From contig NC_049904.1 of the NCBI RefSeq assembly GCF_001411555.2, forward strand, positions 27,231,370 to 27,295,369: a DNA stretch of 64,000 nucleotides, given 5' to 3'. Source of the DNA: Juglans regia (taxonomy: Eukaryota; Streptophyta; Magnoliopsida; Fagales; Juglandaceae). A model generated the notes under the pieces. It was not told the origin of the DNA and ran no database searches. It saw nothing but the letters and a program-made list of their open reading frames with translations. Below, piece after piece: positions 11,622 through 22,690 of the stretch (its first letter is position 1; each line of letters begins with the position of its first letter). Both the position numbers and the translations under genes were made by a program.

Positions 11622-13760
11622 ATGAATACTACACCATCTCGTCGTGATTCTTCACAAGAGGATGACGCACAGCCGTTGGCATCACCGACAGGTACTTTGG
11701 GCCGTAGACATCCATCTAGAGAAACTACCTCATGTGCAAATAGTCGAGTCATAAAACATCTAGAAGATGATATGTTTAATGAGGAGGAGGGGTTAATGAA
11801 TGTTAAGGCCGATTGACCAGCACGACCTAGTAAAAAAAAGTTGTGGAAATGGAAATATTTCACTAAAATTTTCGATGATCGTGAAAACCGGCAGGCTCGA
11901 TGCCACTACTGTGGGCAACTATTTGGTTGTTATTCGAAGAAGTAAGGCACGTTAGTATTAATAGCACATCTTACGGGCTGCCAGCGGTATGAGATATACA
12001 AAGGGTTGGTGGCAACTAATCAGACAATGCTGAGTTACAAGACTTTTACGGTCACTAATGGCAAGCAAATTAAGAAATTGTCAATCCCTCAATACAATGA
12101 GAAAATATTGAGGGATGTTCTTGCAGAGATAATCATCACTGATGAGATGCCTTTTACCACGGTTGACAAAGCAAGCTTCTGCAAATTTGTGCATACTTAA
12201 TAGCTACGATCTCTCATGCCTTCACGATATACTGTGATGTGCGATTGTTTGAAGAGACATGCCAAGGAGAAGGCAACGATGAAGGAAATGTTTGTTGCCA
12301 CTAGACAGAGTGTCATTTACGACTAATACGTGGACCTTCATACAAAATGTGGGCTATATGTGTATTACAGTCTACTTTATTGACAATGAGTGGACATTGC
12401 AAAAGGGGATTATTCGCTTCAAATAAATTGTTAATCACAAGACTTCATCAATTGGCAAGGAGATGGATGACTATATAAAGGATTGAGGGATCAGAAAAGT
12501 GATTTGTATCACGATTGACAATGCCAGTGCGAATGACACTGTCATTGATTAGTTCAAGCGGAATACGACGATAAAAGAGGATATCATTCGTGAGCACCAG
12601 TTTAACCATGTTCGATATTGTACTCATAGTTTCTGAGGGGTTGAAGGAGATTGATGATTCTATTACTAAACTCCGAAACCTTGTTAGATATGTGAGGGCT
12701 TCCCCACAACAGCTCCGCCAGTTTAAGGCAATAGCCGAATAACTTGAGATATCATGTTTCAGTATATTGCAACTAGACATTCCAACTCGATGGAACTCTA
12801 CATACATGATGTTGGATGTAACGCAGAAGTACCAAAGAGCGTTCGAGCGAATGGAGGTTGAGGATGGGGGCATGAGGTATGCTTTGTTGGAGTCAGTTGG
12901 GGGGAGAAAAGGGCTTAGTGCGCCAGACACAATCGATTGGGCTAATGTCAGGTATTTTGTTCAATTGTTGAAGTTATTTTATGACGTAACTATGCGGATA
13001 TTTGCAACAAAATATCCTACTGCGAACATATACTTCAAGGAGCTCTCAGGGTTTTATGACCACTTGCAACAGAATTATACTGACAGTGTGAGTTTGTTGA
13101 ATGTTATGGCTATGAGGATGAAATATAAATATAATAAATATTGGGAGATGTTGATAAGATAAATAGATTATTATTTGTGTTCGCGATCTTTAACCCTTGA
13201 TATAAGTTGGCGATTGTAAAATTTTAGATTAGGGATATTCTCGGTGACAAGTTCATTGATCAGTTTATTAGAGAGCTTAAATGTGATATTGATGATTTAT
13301 ATAGCTATTACAATAGTAGTGGTCAGTCTTTAACCGAAGGTGGTAGCTCCTCACGCCTGACCGGCTCGACATCTTCCTTAAATGACACACATGCACACAA
13401 CTCAAATGTTTTGATGCTACAACGATATCATCAAAATCATGTATTGAGAAATATTATGCATTGTAAGTCTATCTGAGCTTGAACGTTACTTTATGAAAGA
13501 TGTCGAAGCACCTAGTAAAACATTACAGATATTGACTTGGTGGAAGGTGAATTTTGGCAAGTTTCCAATCCTTTTACGAATAACCAAGAATGTACTAGCA
13601 ATTTCTATAACTATGGTTGTCTCGAAGTCGGCGTTTAGTATCGAAGGTCGTGTTTTGGATGCTTATTGAAGTTCATTGTCTCCGACCACCATCGAGACCC
13701 TCGTTTGCACACAGAACTGGTTAAGTTCAACTCTCATTAGAGTAAATTTCGTTGATGCCG
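11622..13760 (+). pseudogene. hAT transposase pseudogene (BED finger, central and dimerisation domains)
   Basis: In order on the plus strand: an N-terminal low-complexity part, and a BED-type zinc finger around 11,860-11,990 with the RCHYCGQLF segment and a downstream H-x5-C pattern. Next come a decayed catalytic core at 12,300-12,640 and a segment starting LDIPTRWNSTYMMLDV at 12,770. The C-terminal dimerisation region (13,500-13,740) contains WWKVNFGKFPIL, SAFSIEGRVLDAY and CTQNWL. This matches RICESLEEPER/Daysleeper-like transposases. Many stops and frameshifts (for example at 11,815, 11,943 and 12,198) make it non-functional. The protein would bind terminal repeats and cut them. Confidence 0.9.
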
Positions 13761-13910
13761 AGAGTTATAGGTTTGAATCGGATAACTTTATAGTTTTAAA
13801 TGATTATTTACATAATTTTAATTTTTTTCATTATTTACTTTATAATTTATATAATTTTGTAGACCTAGCTATGAACTGCAGACTAATTGTGGATGACTGA
13901 GACAGACACA

Positions 13911-14324
13911 TCATGAGATGGAGAACCCCCTGACCTCTCATTGGTGAGAAACTCAATATCATAATTACTATCATGCAAAACTCGTCAGAGTTAAAAAAAA
14001 ATTTAAATAAATATTAGAAAGACATGAAAAAGTTAAATTTAAATGATGATTTAAAAAAAAAAATAATAATAAGATGCATTACACTTATCTAGCCTAGCTG
14101 TTTCTTAATAAAAAATAGAAAATGTCTTGTTTATTTTTATAAATTTTTTTATTTTATCTAATGTCATCTCATTTAATTATTATAATTTTTTTAAAATTTC
14201 ACATAAAATTTAATAAATAATTTAATTTTTTTAAATCTTAAAATAAAAATAATATTAAAAAAATCTATTTTAATAATATTTTATTTAAAATTTAATTTTT
14301 AGCTCAACTAAATCAAATAACACT
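13911..14324. mobile_element. AT-rich DNA with a decayed GTTTGG-family MITE
   Basis: 14,112-14,335 follows the internal order of the MITE family described at 25,392 (ATCTCATTTAATTATTATAA, then AAAATAAAAATAATATTAAA), but the ends are eroded. The part before it shows nothing. Confidence 0.5.
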
Positions 14325-14690
14325 TAAATATTTTCTCTCTTTTTACAAGCTGCATACACAAAGAACTATTCTTTTGTCTCTACTGCAACAAAATGCCACA
14401 TGAGTGGGACAGCAGGATGCCATCAGGAGGAGAGAGAGAGGAAAAAAAAAAAGAAAAAAGGACAGCCTCGCAAATCCGCGTAGAATGGAAGGACCTAGAG
14501 CCTTGAACATGATGATTTGATGGTTCGGGGCTCGGTCAGAACACCCATGGCATGGCTCGGACTACGTACATGACTCATAGGACTAGGCATTGGGTTTCAC
14601 CACCATGACAGCCAAGTTCTTGACTTTGGTATTTGGGTCATATTTTTTAGATGATTTCAAAAAATATGTATTAAATAAAAATAAATAAAT
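14325..14690. repeat. Segmental duplication, copy A
   Basis: Shares with copy B (15,860 onward) the words GCAACAAAATGCCACATG, AGAATGGAAGGACCTAGAGC, GATGGTTCGGGGCTCGG, TACGTACATG and TTGGGTTTCACCACCATGA, in the same order. It is uninterrupted here. Confidence 0.85.
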
Positions 14691-14904
14691 AATAATATGA
14701 TAATAATATTATAAATAGATAATCTTAAATATAATAACAATTTTTATTAAATTTAAATTTCTCAAATTAAAAATCAAAATTAAAATTAAAATTATTTTAT
14801 TTTATTGATAACTTTATCATTTTTCAAAATAAATACAATTAGCAATTATCAATGTGATAACAGAGAGGTGTACAGAAGATGCATAAATAAATAATACTGA
14901 ACCA

Positions 14905-15115
14905 TTTTTATTTTTATATTATTTTTATTTTATCCTATCTAATTATTATGATTTTTTTTAATTTTTATATAAAATAGAATGATTAACTTAATTTTTTAAA
15001 TTTTAAAATAAAAATAATATTAAAAATATATATTTTAATAATATGATATTTTAAAATTTTGTTTTTATTTTAATTCATCTCATTCAATGAAAATAAACTA
15101 AACCTAAAAATATAT
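14905..15115. mobile_element. GTTTGG-family MITE (decayed)
   Basis: Follows the family core order (AATTATTATGATTTTTTT, then AAAATAATATTAAAAATATA, then ATTCATCTCATTCAATG). Ends are imperfect. Confidence 0.55.
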
Positions 15116-15164
15116 GTGGACAAATCTGTGTTTTAATCATTGGTAAGATTCGTGAGTTTAGTTG

Positions 15165-15340
15165 CCAAACTCATCTCAACTTATTTTAACTCATCATTAT
15201 AATTTTTTTAAATTCTAATACAAAATATAATAAACAATTCAACTTTTTCAAATCTCAAAATAATAATAATATTAAAAAATAATATTCTAACAATATTTTA
15301 TCATCTCAACTCAACTCACTTCAACATCCAAATACAGGAT
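15165..15340. mobile_element. GTTTGG-family MITE
   Basis: Good copy of the family: CAACTCATCATTATAATTTT, then TCAAATCTCAAAATAATAAT, then ATCTCAACTCAACTCACTTC and a CATCCAAAT end. Confidence 0.8.
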
Positions 15341-15859
15341 ACCTACAATTTTCACGTGGCTTTTCAAATGGCAACCAATCAATTGAAAAATTATATTACC
15401 ATTTTTACATATTACATATCATATTTTTATTTTTTATTATTTTATTATTAAATTTGTGGTATATAAATAATGAATAGAATAATTCAATAAGTTTATAAAA
15501 AATAAAATTTAAAAAATTTAAAAGTTAAAAAAAAAAATATGATGTATAGTATATAAAGATGATGATTAACAAAGAATGCAATTATGCAATGGGGGGCACT
15601 CACCGGTAATTGACAACTTTTACTCCATGTGTAAATGGGATTCAAATTTACTGAAGTTATAATTTCATTTACAAACAAGGTTACGAAAAGATTCTGTTGG
15701 GTAGTGGAGTGTTTTGAGAAGATTCTACTATTATTTTTTATTTACTTTTTATTATTTCTTATTATTATTTAATATTTTATTATTACATTTTTATTATTAT
15801 CCATAAAATATTTGAAATCATCTCACTATCCTGTAACTTTAATAACAAAACATAAAACT
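15341..15859. other. AT-rich non-coding stretch
   Basis: No coding pattern. A short GC-richer patch near 15,590-15,650 is unassigned. Confidence 0.6.
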
Positions 15860-16027
15860 TAAATATTTTTTTTTTCCTTTACAAACTGCAAACACAAAGA
15901 ATTTTTATTTTTTTGGTTCCTTCAGCAACAAAATGCCACATGTAGGAGTAGGACGACAGGAACCTTGCAAATCCGCATAGAATGGAAGGACCTAGAGCCT
16001 TGAACAGGATGGTTCGGGGCTCGGACC
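15860..16027. repeat. Segmental duplication, copy B, first part
   Basis: Corresponds to 14,325-14,540 of copy A and is cut at GGCTCGGAC by the gypsy element that begins at 16,028. It resumes at 21,474. Confidence 0.85.
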
Positions 16028-16489
16028 TTACAAGCATAAACCAAAACATAGGAAAGAAACATTCAAATCAAGAAATGAATGAGCAAGATTTCATTATGAA
16101 ACTTGCAGAGAATCTTCGAGAGATTCTCAACCTCCAAAGACAATTCTTCAAATGATTAATCAACAACTGAAAAGCATCACCAGCACTGCTTATATACTCG
16201 CAGTCTGAGATGGAAAAACCAAAACGCAAACAACAAAGAATAAAATGCAGCTACCAAAAACTACAATATTCAAAACACACCGTTTCATTAAACTCATCCC
16301 ATTAAACGCTACTGCTTGCACGCCGAACGACACCCAACATTAAACCTCCAAAACTCCCCGTTTTATTAAAGCCCCCATCCTGTTATTACCGTTATTACCT
16401 TCTCTTGAATTCCTTATGCAACCAAACCTTCTTCAGCCTTTATAAGGACACTACAGTTCTTCAAGACCAGCCACAAGGCACCCGTGACA
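16028..16489 (-). repeat. 3' LTR of the gypsy element (outer end deleted)
   Basis: Matches 21,012-21,473. Its inner end reads TGTCACGGGTG on the minus strand. Compared with the 5' LTR it lacks about 43 bp at its outer end. Confidence 0.85.
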
Positions 16490-16508
16490 ATCCCTCCTTC
16501 TTCAAGGC
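16490..16508 (-). promoter_or_regulatory. Polypurine tract of the gypsy element
   Basis: The minus strand reads GAAGAAGGAGGGATT directly before the 3' LTR, the expected place for plus-strand priming. Confidence 0.7.
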
Positions 16509-16509
16509 C

Positions 16510-18620
16510 TTGCCCACAAGGCACCCATGACAAATATTAAAGGATTGTGCCCAGTAAATGTGGATACAATGATTTGAGCTTCCCTAAAATTTTCCTAAGA
16601 ACTATCTTCAAGAGAAGCACCTAACCATTTTACCAAGACTTCAGTGGAGGCTTGATTGCCCAGTTTCTTCATTCTTCTGTCAAGAATCAACTCAGGTTCA
16701 AGTTGGATACTACCTTCACTATCTACTGGTGGTAATGTGGGTAAGGGAGAGATCTGGTCACCAAGCTTTTCTTCAAAGAAGAAACATGAAAAACAGGATA
16801 TGTCTTGGAGGAAGAAGGTAAGTCCAACTTATATGCTATTGTCCCTATTTTCTGTATGACCTGGAAAGGTCCATAATACCTTCGAGCCAATTTCATATTG
16901 TGCCTCATAGCCACGGATTTCTATTTAAAAGGCTACAGCTTCAGAAAAACCCAATCCCCCACTTGGAAAACTCTCTCAGACCTTTTCCTATCAGCATATA
17001 ATTACGTCATTTCTTGAGCCTTCCTCGAGTTTTCCTTCAAAAGGGACAATACTTCCTCTCTAGAACTCTATTGGTGATCCACTTCAGCATTTGCAGTGGT
17101 GCCTGGAATATAAGAAAGCAACCGAGGGGGTGGAATTCCATATAAGGCCTGAAAAGGTGAAAATCCAGTGGATGAGTGTACAACAATGTTATAACACTAT
17201 TCTTCCACTGGTAGCCACTTACTCCAGCTTTTTGGCTTAGACCCTACATAGGATCTCAAATAACCCTCCACACATTTATTCAAGGCTTCAGCATGGCCAT
17301 CTGATTGTGGATGATATGCTAAGCCAAAAGCCAAAGTGGTTCCCTACATTTTAAACAAGTATGTCCAAAAAATCCTAGTAAAGATTGTATCTCGATTAGA
17401 GACAATAGTCTTTGGTAGGCCATGGAGCTTGAATACACAAGTAAAAGAAAACCTCAGCTACTCTACTGGCTGTATAAGGGTGAGCTAATGGAAAAAAAAA
17501 ATGCCCAAACTTTGTCACTCTGTCCACCACAGTCAAAATGACAGTTAGTCCATTTGAACTAGGGAGACCCACAATAAAGTCCATGGCAATGTCAAGCCAA
17601 GGACTTTGAGGAACAGGCAAAGGTTGAAGTAACCCTGTAGGAAGTACAGTTTCATGCTTGTTCACTTGATAGATCTGGCACTTCCTAACCAACCTTTTAA
17701 TATCCTTCCTCATGCTTGGCCAAAAAAAATTCATCTTAGCCTTTTGCAATGTTTTATGGTAGCCTTCATAACCTGCTTCTGGGCTGTGATGAATATGTTG
17801 CAGTACTTTAGCATGAAATGGTGATGAAGGAACTATCACCAATTTCCCTTTCCTGAAAAGGAGACCCTGCTGTAAAGAGAATTCCTTAGGAACTTGCTAC
17901 CCTCGCTGCAAAGCCACAACTAGATTAGTTATGTCACTAGAAAAAGCATAACTTTGTTTAAGTTCTTCTAACCACAAGGGAGTGGGAAATGAGATAAGAG
18001 CCAATTTAGCTGAATCTTCTTCAGACTTTCTGGAAAGTGCATCAGCAACTTTATTGTCCCTGCCCCTTTTATATTCTACACGAAAATCATAACCCATGAG
18101 CTTGGAGATCCACTTATGTTGAGCTTCAATGGCCACTCTTTGCTCTAACAAGTGCTTCAAGGCCTGTTGGTTAGTTTTAATCTTGAAAGACTGACCCAAC
18201 AGATATGGTCTCCATTTCCCCACTGCACACACCAGTGCCAAGAATTCATTTTCATAGGTAGACAAAAAAAAATACTTTTCCTTTTAAAGCTTTACCAAAG
18301 AAAGCTATTGGTTGGCTATCTTGCATCAATACAGCTCCTAACCCCACCCCTGAGGCATCACACTCAATAGTAAATTCCTTAGAAAAATTGCGGAATCTTA
18401 ATACAGGAGGACTTGCAACAACAAATTTCAACTCTTTAAAAGCCTCTTCAGCTTCAACAGACCACACAAAGGAGTTCTTTTTCAACAACATTGTTAATGG
18501 GGCAGCTATAGAGCCATAGTTCTTGATGAACTTTCGATAGTAGCCAGTAAGGCCCAAAAATCCCCTTAATGCTTTCACTATTTTAGGAACAGGCCAGTCC
18601 AACATGGAAGAAATCTTTGT
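16510..18620 (-). pseudogene. Gypsy pol remnant: RNase H, integrase and C-terminal part
   Basis: From right to left: the end of RT and an RNase H segment with [18 protein letters not shown] (about 18,350), and an RNase H continuation with SKLMGYDFRVEYKRG and DALSRK. Integrase follows, with a zinc-binding part changed from the usual H2C2, and DFIVGLP then VVDRVTKFGHF at about 17,550. Last is a C-terminal segment at 16,723-16,914 with YYGPFQV and YPVFHVSSLKK, the usual end of the gypsy integrase. Several stops and frame changes separate these pieces. Confidence 0.9.
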
Positions 18621-19350
18621 AGGATCTACCTTTACTCCACCTCAAAAATAATATGTCCCAAGTAGTCTACCTCAGTAACTCCAAATTTACATTTAGATTT
18701 TTTTGCAAATAATGTGTGCTACTGTAAAACAGATAAAACTGACTTCAAGTGATCAAGGTGTTCACCAAAATCTTGGTTGTAAACCAAGATATCATCAAAG
18801 AACATCGAAAGAAACTTCCTAAGGAAAGGCTTGAAAACATGATTCATCAATCCTTGAAAGGTGGCTGGTGCATTAGTAAGCCCAAAAGGCATTACCAAGA
18901 ACTCATAGTGACCGTCATGAGTTCTAAATGTTGTTTTGGGAATGTCCTCTTCTCTTACCCTTATTTGATAATAACCTAATCTAAGATCAAGTTTAGAAAA
19001 AAACTTAGCTCCATAAAGTTCATCAAGCAACTCACCAATGATAGGGATTGGAAACTTGTCCTTGATAGTTTATTGGTTAAGGGCTCGATAATCCATACAC
19101 ATCCTCCAACTACCATCAGCTTTTTTAACAAGTAAGACATGCAAGTAGAATGGACTCTGGCTTGGCCTTATAACACTATTTGTTAACAAGTCATGCATAA
19201 TTTTTTCAATTTCAGATTTTCAATAATGAGGATACCTATAAGGTCTCACTGAAATCGGTGCACAACCCTCATTCAACACAATCTGATGGTCAAAGGCTCT
19301 AAGGGGTGGCAACCCCACTGGTTTATCAAACACTGAAGAGAACTGCTGCA
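18621..19350 (-). pseudogene. Gypsy reverse transcriptase remnant
   Basis: The frame 18,719-19,030 contains [34 protein letters not shown] and the catalytic box as FFDDILVY, where gypsy elements usually have YIDD or FFDD. The part upstream (19,031-19,350) carries the start of RT in a second frame with stops. It once copied element RNA into DNA in virus-like particles; it is not functional now. Confidence 0.9.
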
Positions 19351-19369
19351 GAACTTCTTCCAATTCAGG

Positions 19370-19932
19370 CTAAACCTCCACCTGCTTTACCTCAGGTTCA
19401 ATTGCCACCAACTGTAATAACCAACATTGCTTCCTAACAGAAGAAGATTTAAGGACATTAACACCAGCTTCCCATTCTGTTATATGAGACATAAGACCTT
19501 TCAAGATCAGTTTCTTCCCACACAATTCAAACTGCATTGACATATCAGTAAAGTTCCATTGGATAGGATCCAATGTTTTCAGCCACTGCACCCCTAAGAC
19601 AATGTCACAGCCCCCTAACTTAAGAACATGGAAAGGAACCAGAAACTTAGTTCCTTGGACACTTACCAAGTCTTCACATCTGCCCTGACTAAGTATTTTA
19701 GTACCATCTACCACTTTCACATGAAGAGCCTCATGCTTAATTACCTTTAAATTTGCACTTCTACCACCATTAGATCCAAGAAATTATGAGTACTCCTTGA
19801 ATCCACAAGAATCTCAACAGAAGATGAGCTAATTTTCCCTAACAATTTCATAGCATTATTATTGATATATCCAGAAATGGCATGGATTGAAACTTCTAAC
19901 TCCTCAAACTCTTTCTCACTTTTTTCTTCCAA
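19370..19932 (-). pseudogene. Gypsy aspartic protease remnant
   Basis: The frame 19,747-19,932 carries the active-site region as VDSRSTHNFLD, where DSGSTHNF is expected, so the catalytic glycine is lost. It continues after a frame change at 19,370-19,720 with GGCDIVLGVQWLKTLDPI, the second conserved segment of plant gypsy proteases. Confidence 0.85.
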
Positions 19933-19944
19933 TTCTGGTGCCCA

Positions 19945-20928
19945 CTATGCCTCAGAACTACCAATTAACTCATGTTCAGCACTACTTGCCCCTTGTAAGT
20001 AATACACACTCGGATTTTTGCAAATGTGGTTGGGATTCCACTTTTCCTCACAGTGATAACACAATCTCTTCCTTCTTTTATCATCCATTTGAGAAGAATT
20101 TACCTTCTTCAAAGGAAACAAGTTCTTTTGACCTTTATTAGCAAGATCAGCAAGTGCCACATTATCTACTGGTCATTTATCAGCATAGTGATTATTGTGC
20201 CTTTAAGATTTCCTTGAAGACAGTACATGCTCTTCCTGCAACTTAGCCAGACTGAAAGCAGCCCCTAGGTTTAGTGAATTAAACATTTTTATTGGTATGC
20301 GAATTTCATCTTTTAATTCACTAATAAAGCAACTCATTCTATACTTCTCAAACAAGCCTTTCAACCGATTAGACAAGACCTCAAATTGTGAAGTGTACAA
20401 ACTAACTGAAATAGTCTGTTTCAACCTAATTAGAGCCTCCATTGGATCATCCAATGCTGATGGTCCAAACCTCACTTGAAAAGCCACCACCAAGGACTCC
20501 CATGAATTAAACTGTCCAACATCTAAGGCATTTTGGTACCACACCAATGCCTCCCCTTCCATATGGTGCGAATCCACCATTAACTTCTGATGGAAAGGTA
20601 TTTGCAAACAATCAAAATACTGATTAGCCTTAAGAGTCCAACCAGCAGGATCATTACCACTGAAATGTGAAAAATCCAATCTAACACTTCTCTGAAAACT
20701 ACCTCTCTCTTCATGATTCCTAAGTTCATGAGATACTTCTCTATCTCTACGAGCATTAACATTCATAGCATCAGCTAAAGATTTCAATATATCCGAAACT
20801 TGATCTAACCTTTCTGTTATACCAGAAATTGCTTGTTGATGATGCTCCAATTGTTTCTGCATGACTTCTTGTTGCCGTTGAGAACCTTCAATCTGACCTT
20901 TCAATGCTGCACACGTGCCATCCGCCAT
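19945..20928 (-). pseudogene. Gypsy gag remnant with CCHC knuckle
   Basis: The frame 20,203-20,928 is 241 codons from a likely ATG at 20,928. It has a coiled-coil start, then the retrotransposon gag domain with FSGNDPAGWTLKANQYF and SWESLVVAFQVRFG. After a frame change, 19,945-20,160 holds a zinc knuckle CYHCEEKWNPNHIC. It is a structural protein of the element particle. Confidence 0.9.
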
Positions 20929-20955
20929 CAGAATCACCGTTGCAAGGATCAACTA

Positions 20956-20967
20956 CGACTGATACCA
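20956..20967 (-). promoter_or_regulatory. Primer-binding site of the gypsy element
   Basis: The minus strand reads TGGTATCAG two bases after the 5' LTR end, matching the 3' end of initiator methionine tRNA. Confidence 0.8.
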
Positions 20968-20969
20968 CT

Positions 20970-21473
20970 TGTAAGGTTCCCTCAATATCCTACTGTAATT
21001 CAAGTAATTCACTCACAAGCATAAACCGAAACATAGGAAAGAAACATCCAAATCAAGAAATGAATGAGCAAGATTCCATTATGAAACTTGCAGATAATCT
21101 TCGAGGGATTCTCAGCCTCCAAAGATAATTCTTCAAATGATTAATCAACAACTGAAAAGCACCACCAGCACTGCTTATATACTCGCAGTCTGAGATGGAA
21201 GAACCAAAATGCAAACAACAAAGAATAAACGCAACTACCAAATACTACAATATTCAAAACACACAGCTTCATTAAACTCATCCCATGAAATGCAACTGCT
21301 TGCATGTCGAACGACACCCAACATTAAATCTCAAAAACTCCTTGTTTTATTAAAGCCCTCATCATGTTATTACCGTTATTACCTTCCCTCAAATTCCTTA
21401 TACAACCAAACCTTCTTCAGCCTTTATAAGGACACTACAGTTCTTCAAGGCAAGCCACAAGGCACCCGTGATA
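20970..21473 (-). repeat. 5' LTR of the gypsy element (504 bp)
   Basis: Matches the 3' LTR at 16,028-16,489 over its length with many substitutions. On the minus strand it runs from TATCACGGGTG (expected TGTCACGG) to ...CTTACA, next to the primer-binding site. Confidence 0.85.
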
Positions 21474-21523
21474 GACTACGTACATGGCTCATAGCATTGG
21501 GCATTGGGTTTCACCACCATGAT
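21474..21523. repeat. Segmental duplication, copy B, middle part
   Basis: GACTACGTACATG to CACCACCATGAT, continuing copy B after the gypsy insertion and ending at the hAT-type insertion. Confidence 0.85.
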
Positions 21524-21976
21524 TAGGGCTGTTCACCGACCAAAAAATAAATTCTAACTTGACCCTTTTTTTTTTCTATATTGATCGCCCGTTAACCGAT
21601 TACCCGATTTTTTGTTTTTTGAGAGATTTCTCCCAATAACCCAGTTCCAAATCACTAAACTAGTTCCAAACCACAATCAAACCCACGCAATAATCATCTT
21701 AAAATCGAAATCGGATGGAAAAACCTAGAAGAAAAAATCAGAAGAAAAACCCAGAAGAAAAGCCCGGAAGAAAAAATCGGATGAAAAAACCTAGAAAGAA
21801 AACACTGAAAAAAAATACTGAAAAAAAAAATCTTAGCTTTTCATTTCTAAAGCTCGCAACGACAGCCCATTGACGAAAATTTTCAAACGAATTGATTTGT
21901 ACGCACCTTTACAGATACGACACCATGGTCTGCAGACGAAGAAGAAGAAGAAAATGAGATGGTTTTCGATTGAGCA

Positions 21977-21979
<3 letters not shown>

Positions 21980-22038
<59 letters not shown>
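21980..22038. repeat. (GA)n microsatellite
   Basis: About 59 bp of uninterrupted AG repeats within the hAT-type element. Confidence 0.95.
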
Positions 22039-22041
<3 letters not shown>

Positions 22042-22255
22042 CACGGGATTATTACCCATTTCGATAATCGCTCTGTCTCATAAAATGTAAATTTTTTAAA
22101 TATAAAAGTTCAAAATTTAGAGAGGCGTGAGTGCCAGCTAGTTGGCACTTGAATTAGTTTTCAAAAGTTCATTAATTAATATTTAATAGCAACGTCCCAC
22201 ATAAGCTTTTACTTTTCCTTTTGTACGTTTGTTTTCTCTTGCACATAGTACGTGG

Positions 22256-22461
22256 CAGGTTTGGAGTGAGATAAGACACAAAATTCTTATCTCTTCTCAT
22301 TATTACATATTTTTTAAATTCTCATACAAAATATAATAAACAATTCAAATTTTTCAAATCTCATTTCAACTTTTTCAAATCTCAAAACAATAATAATATT
22401 AAAACATAATATTTTAAACTTTCAAACAAAATACAAAATTCACATCTCACCCCCAAACCTG
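22256..22461. mobile_element. GTTTGG-family MITE, subfamily 2, nested
   Basis: The ends read GGTTTGGAGTGAGA and TCTCACCCCCAAACC and are inverted repeats. The core shares AAAATATAATAAACAATTCA with the main family. It lies inside the 21,524-22,601 element. Confidence 0.8.
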
Positions 22462-22601
22462 ACTGAAAATGAACTGAAAATCAGAAATCGAAATAAGTTA
22501 AAAATGGGTAACGATTTTAACCGTAAACGAGTCGAGTTTTCAGGTCGGGTAAGTTCGAAAACACAGGGTGGGGCGATTTTGCGGTTTTTTTGTTCAGCCT
22601 A

Positions 22602-22690
22602 ACCATGATAGTCAAGTTCTTAACTTTGGCATTTGGGCCATTTCTATTTTTTTAGATGATTTCAAAACATATATATTAAATAAAAATAAT
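22602..22690. repeat. Segmental duplication, copy B, last part
   Basis: Matches 14,600-14,690 (CAAGTTCTTAACTTTGGCAT, then TTTTTAGATGATTTCAAAA). The match ends in AAATAAAAATAA. Confidence 0.85.

Larger units (their letters stand above)
10058..13910 (+). mobile_element. Decayed autonomous hAT transposon (approximate extent)
   Basis: The left end begins TAGGGGTGGGCAAAAA, a form typical of plant hAT termini. A transposase remnant with BED finger, central domain and C-terminal dimerisation domain follows in order. I could not find the matching right inverted repeat; the right end is placed just after the transposase tail and is approximate. The 5' part contains a nested MITE (10,639-11,214) and a 39-bp tandem array. 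Confidence 0.65.
16028..21473 (-). mobile_element. Ty3/gypsy LTR retrotransposon, decayed, minus strand
   Basis: Two LTRs (20,970-21,473 as 5', 16,028-16,489 as 3') bound an internal region with, on the minus strand, a primer-binding site and then gag, protease, reverse transcriptase, RNase H and integrase in gypsy order. The coding part is broken by many stops and frameshifts, and the LTRs differ at many positions, so the insertion is old. Flanking copy-B sequence reads ...CTCGGAC on the left and GACTACG on the right, so GAC is all that remains recognisable of the target duplication; the outer end of the 3' LTR is missing. Confidence 0.95.
21524..22601. mobile_element. Non-autonomous hAT-type element, 1,078 bp
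   Basis: The ends TAGGGCTGTTCACC (left) and ...GTTCAGCCTA (right) are inverted repeats. A perfect 8-bp target duplication ACCATGAT flanks the element (21,516-21,523 and 22,602-22,609). Removing the element rejoins the copy-B sequence exactly as in copy A. No transposase is encoded. It contains a long GA repeat and a smaller MITE. Confidence 0.95.

Noticed and set aside
10058..13960. Right inverted repeat of the large hAT element
   Set aside because: Searched 13,700-14,100 for the complement of TAGGGGTGGGC and for an ATTTAACA duplication; neither was found, so no precise right end is claimed.
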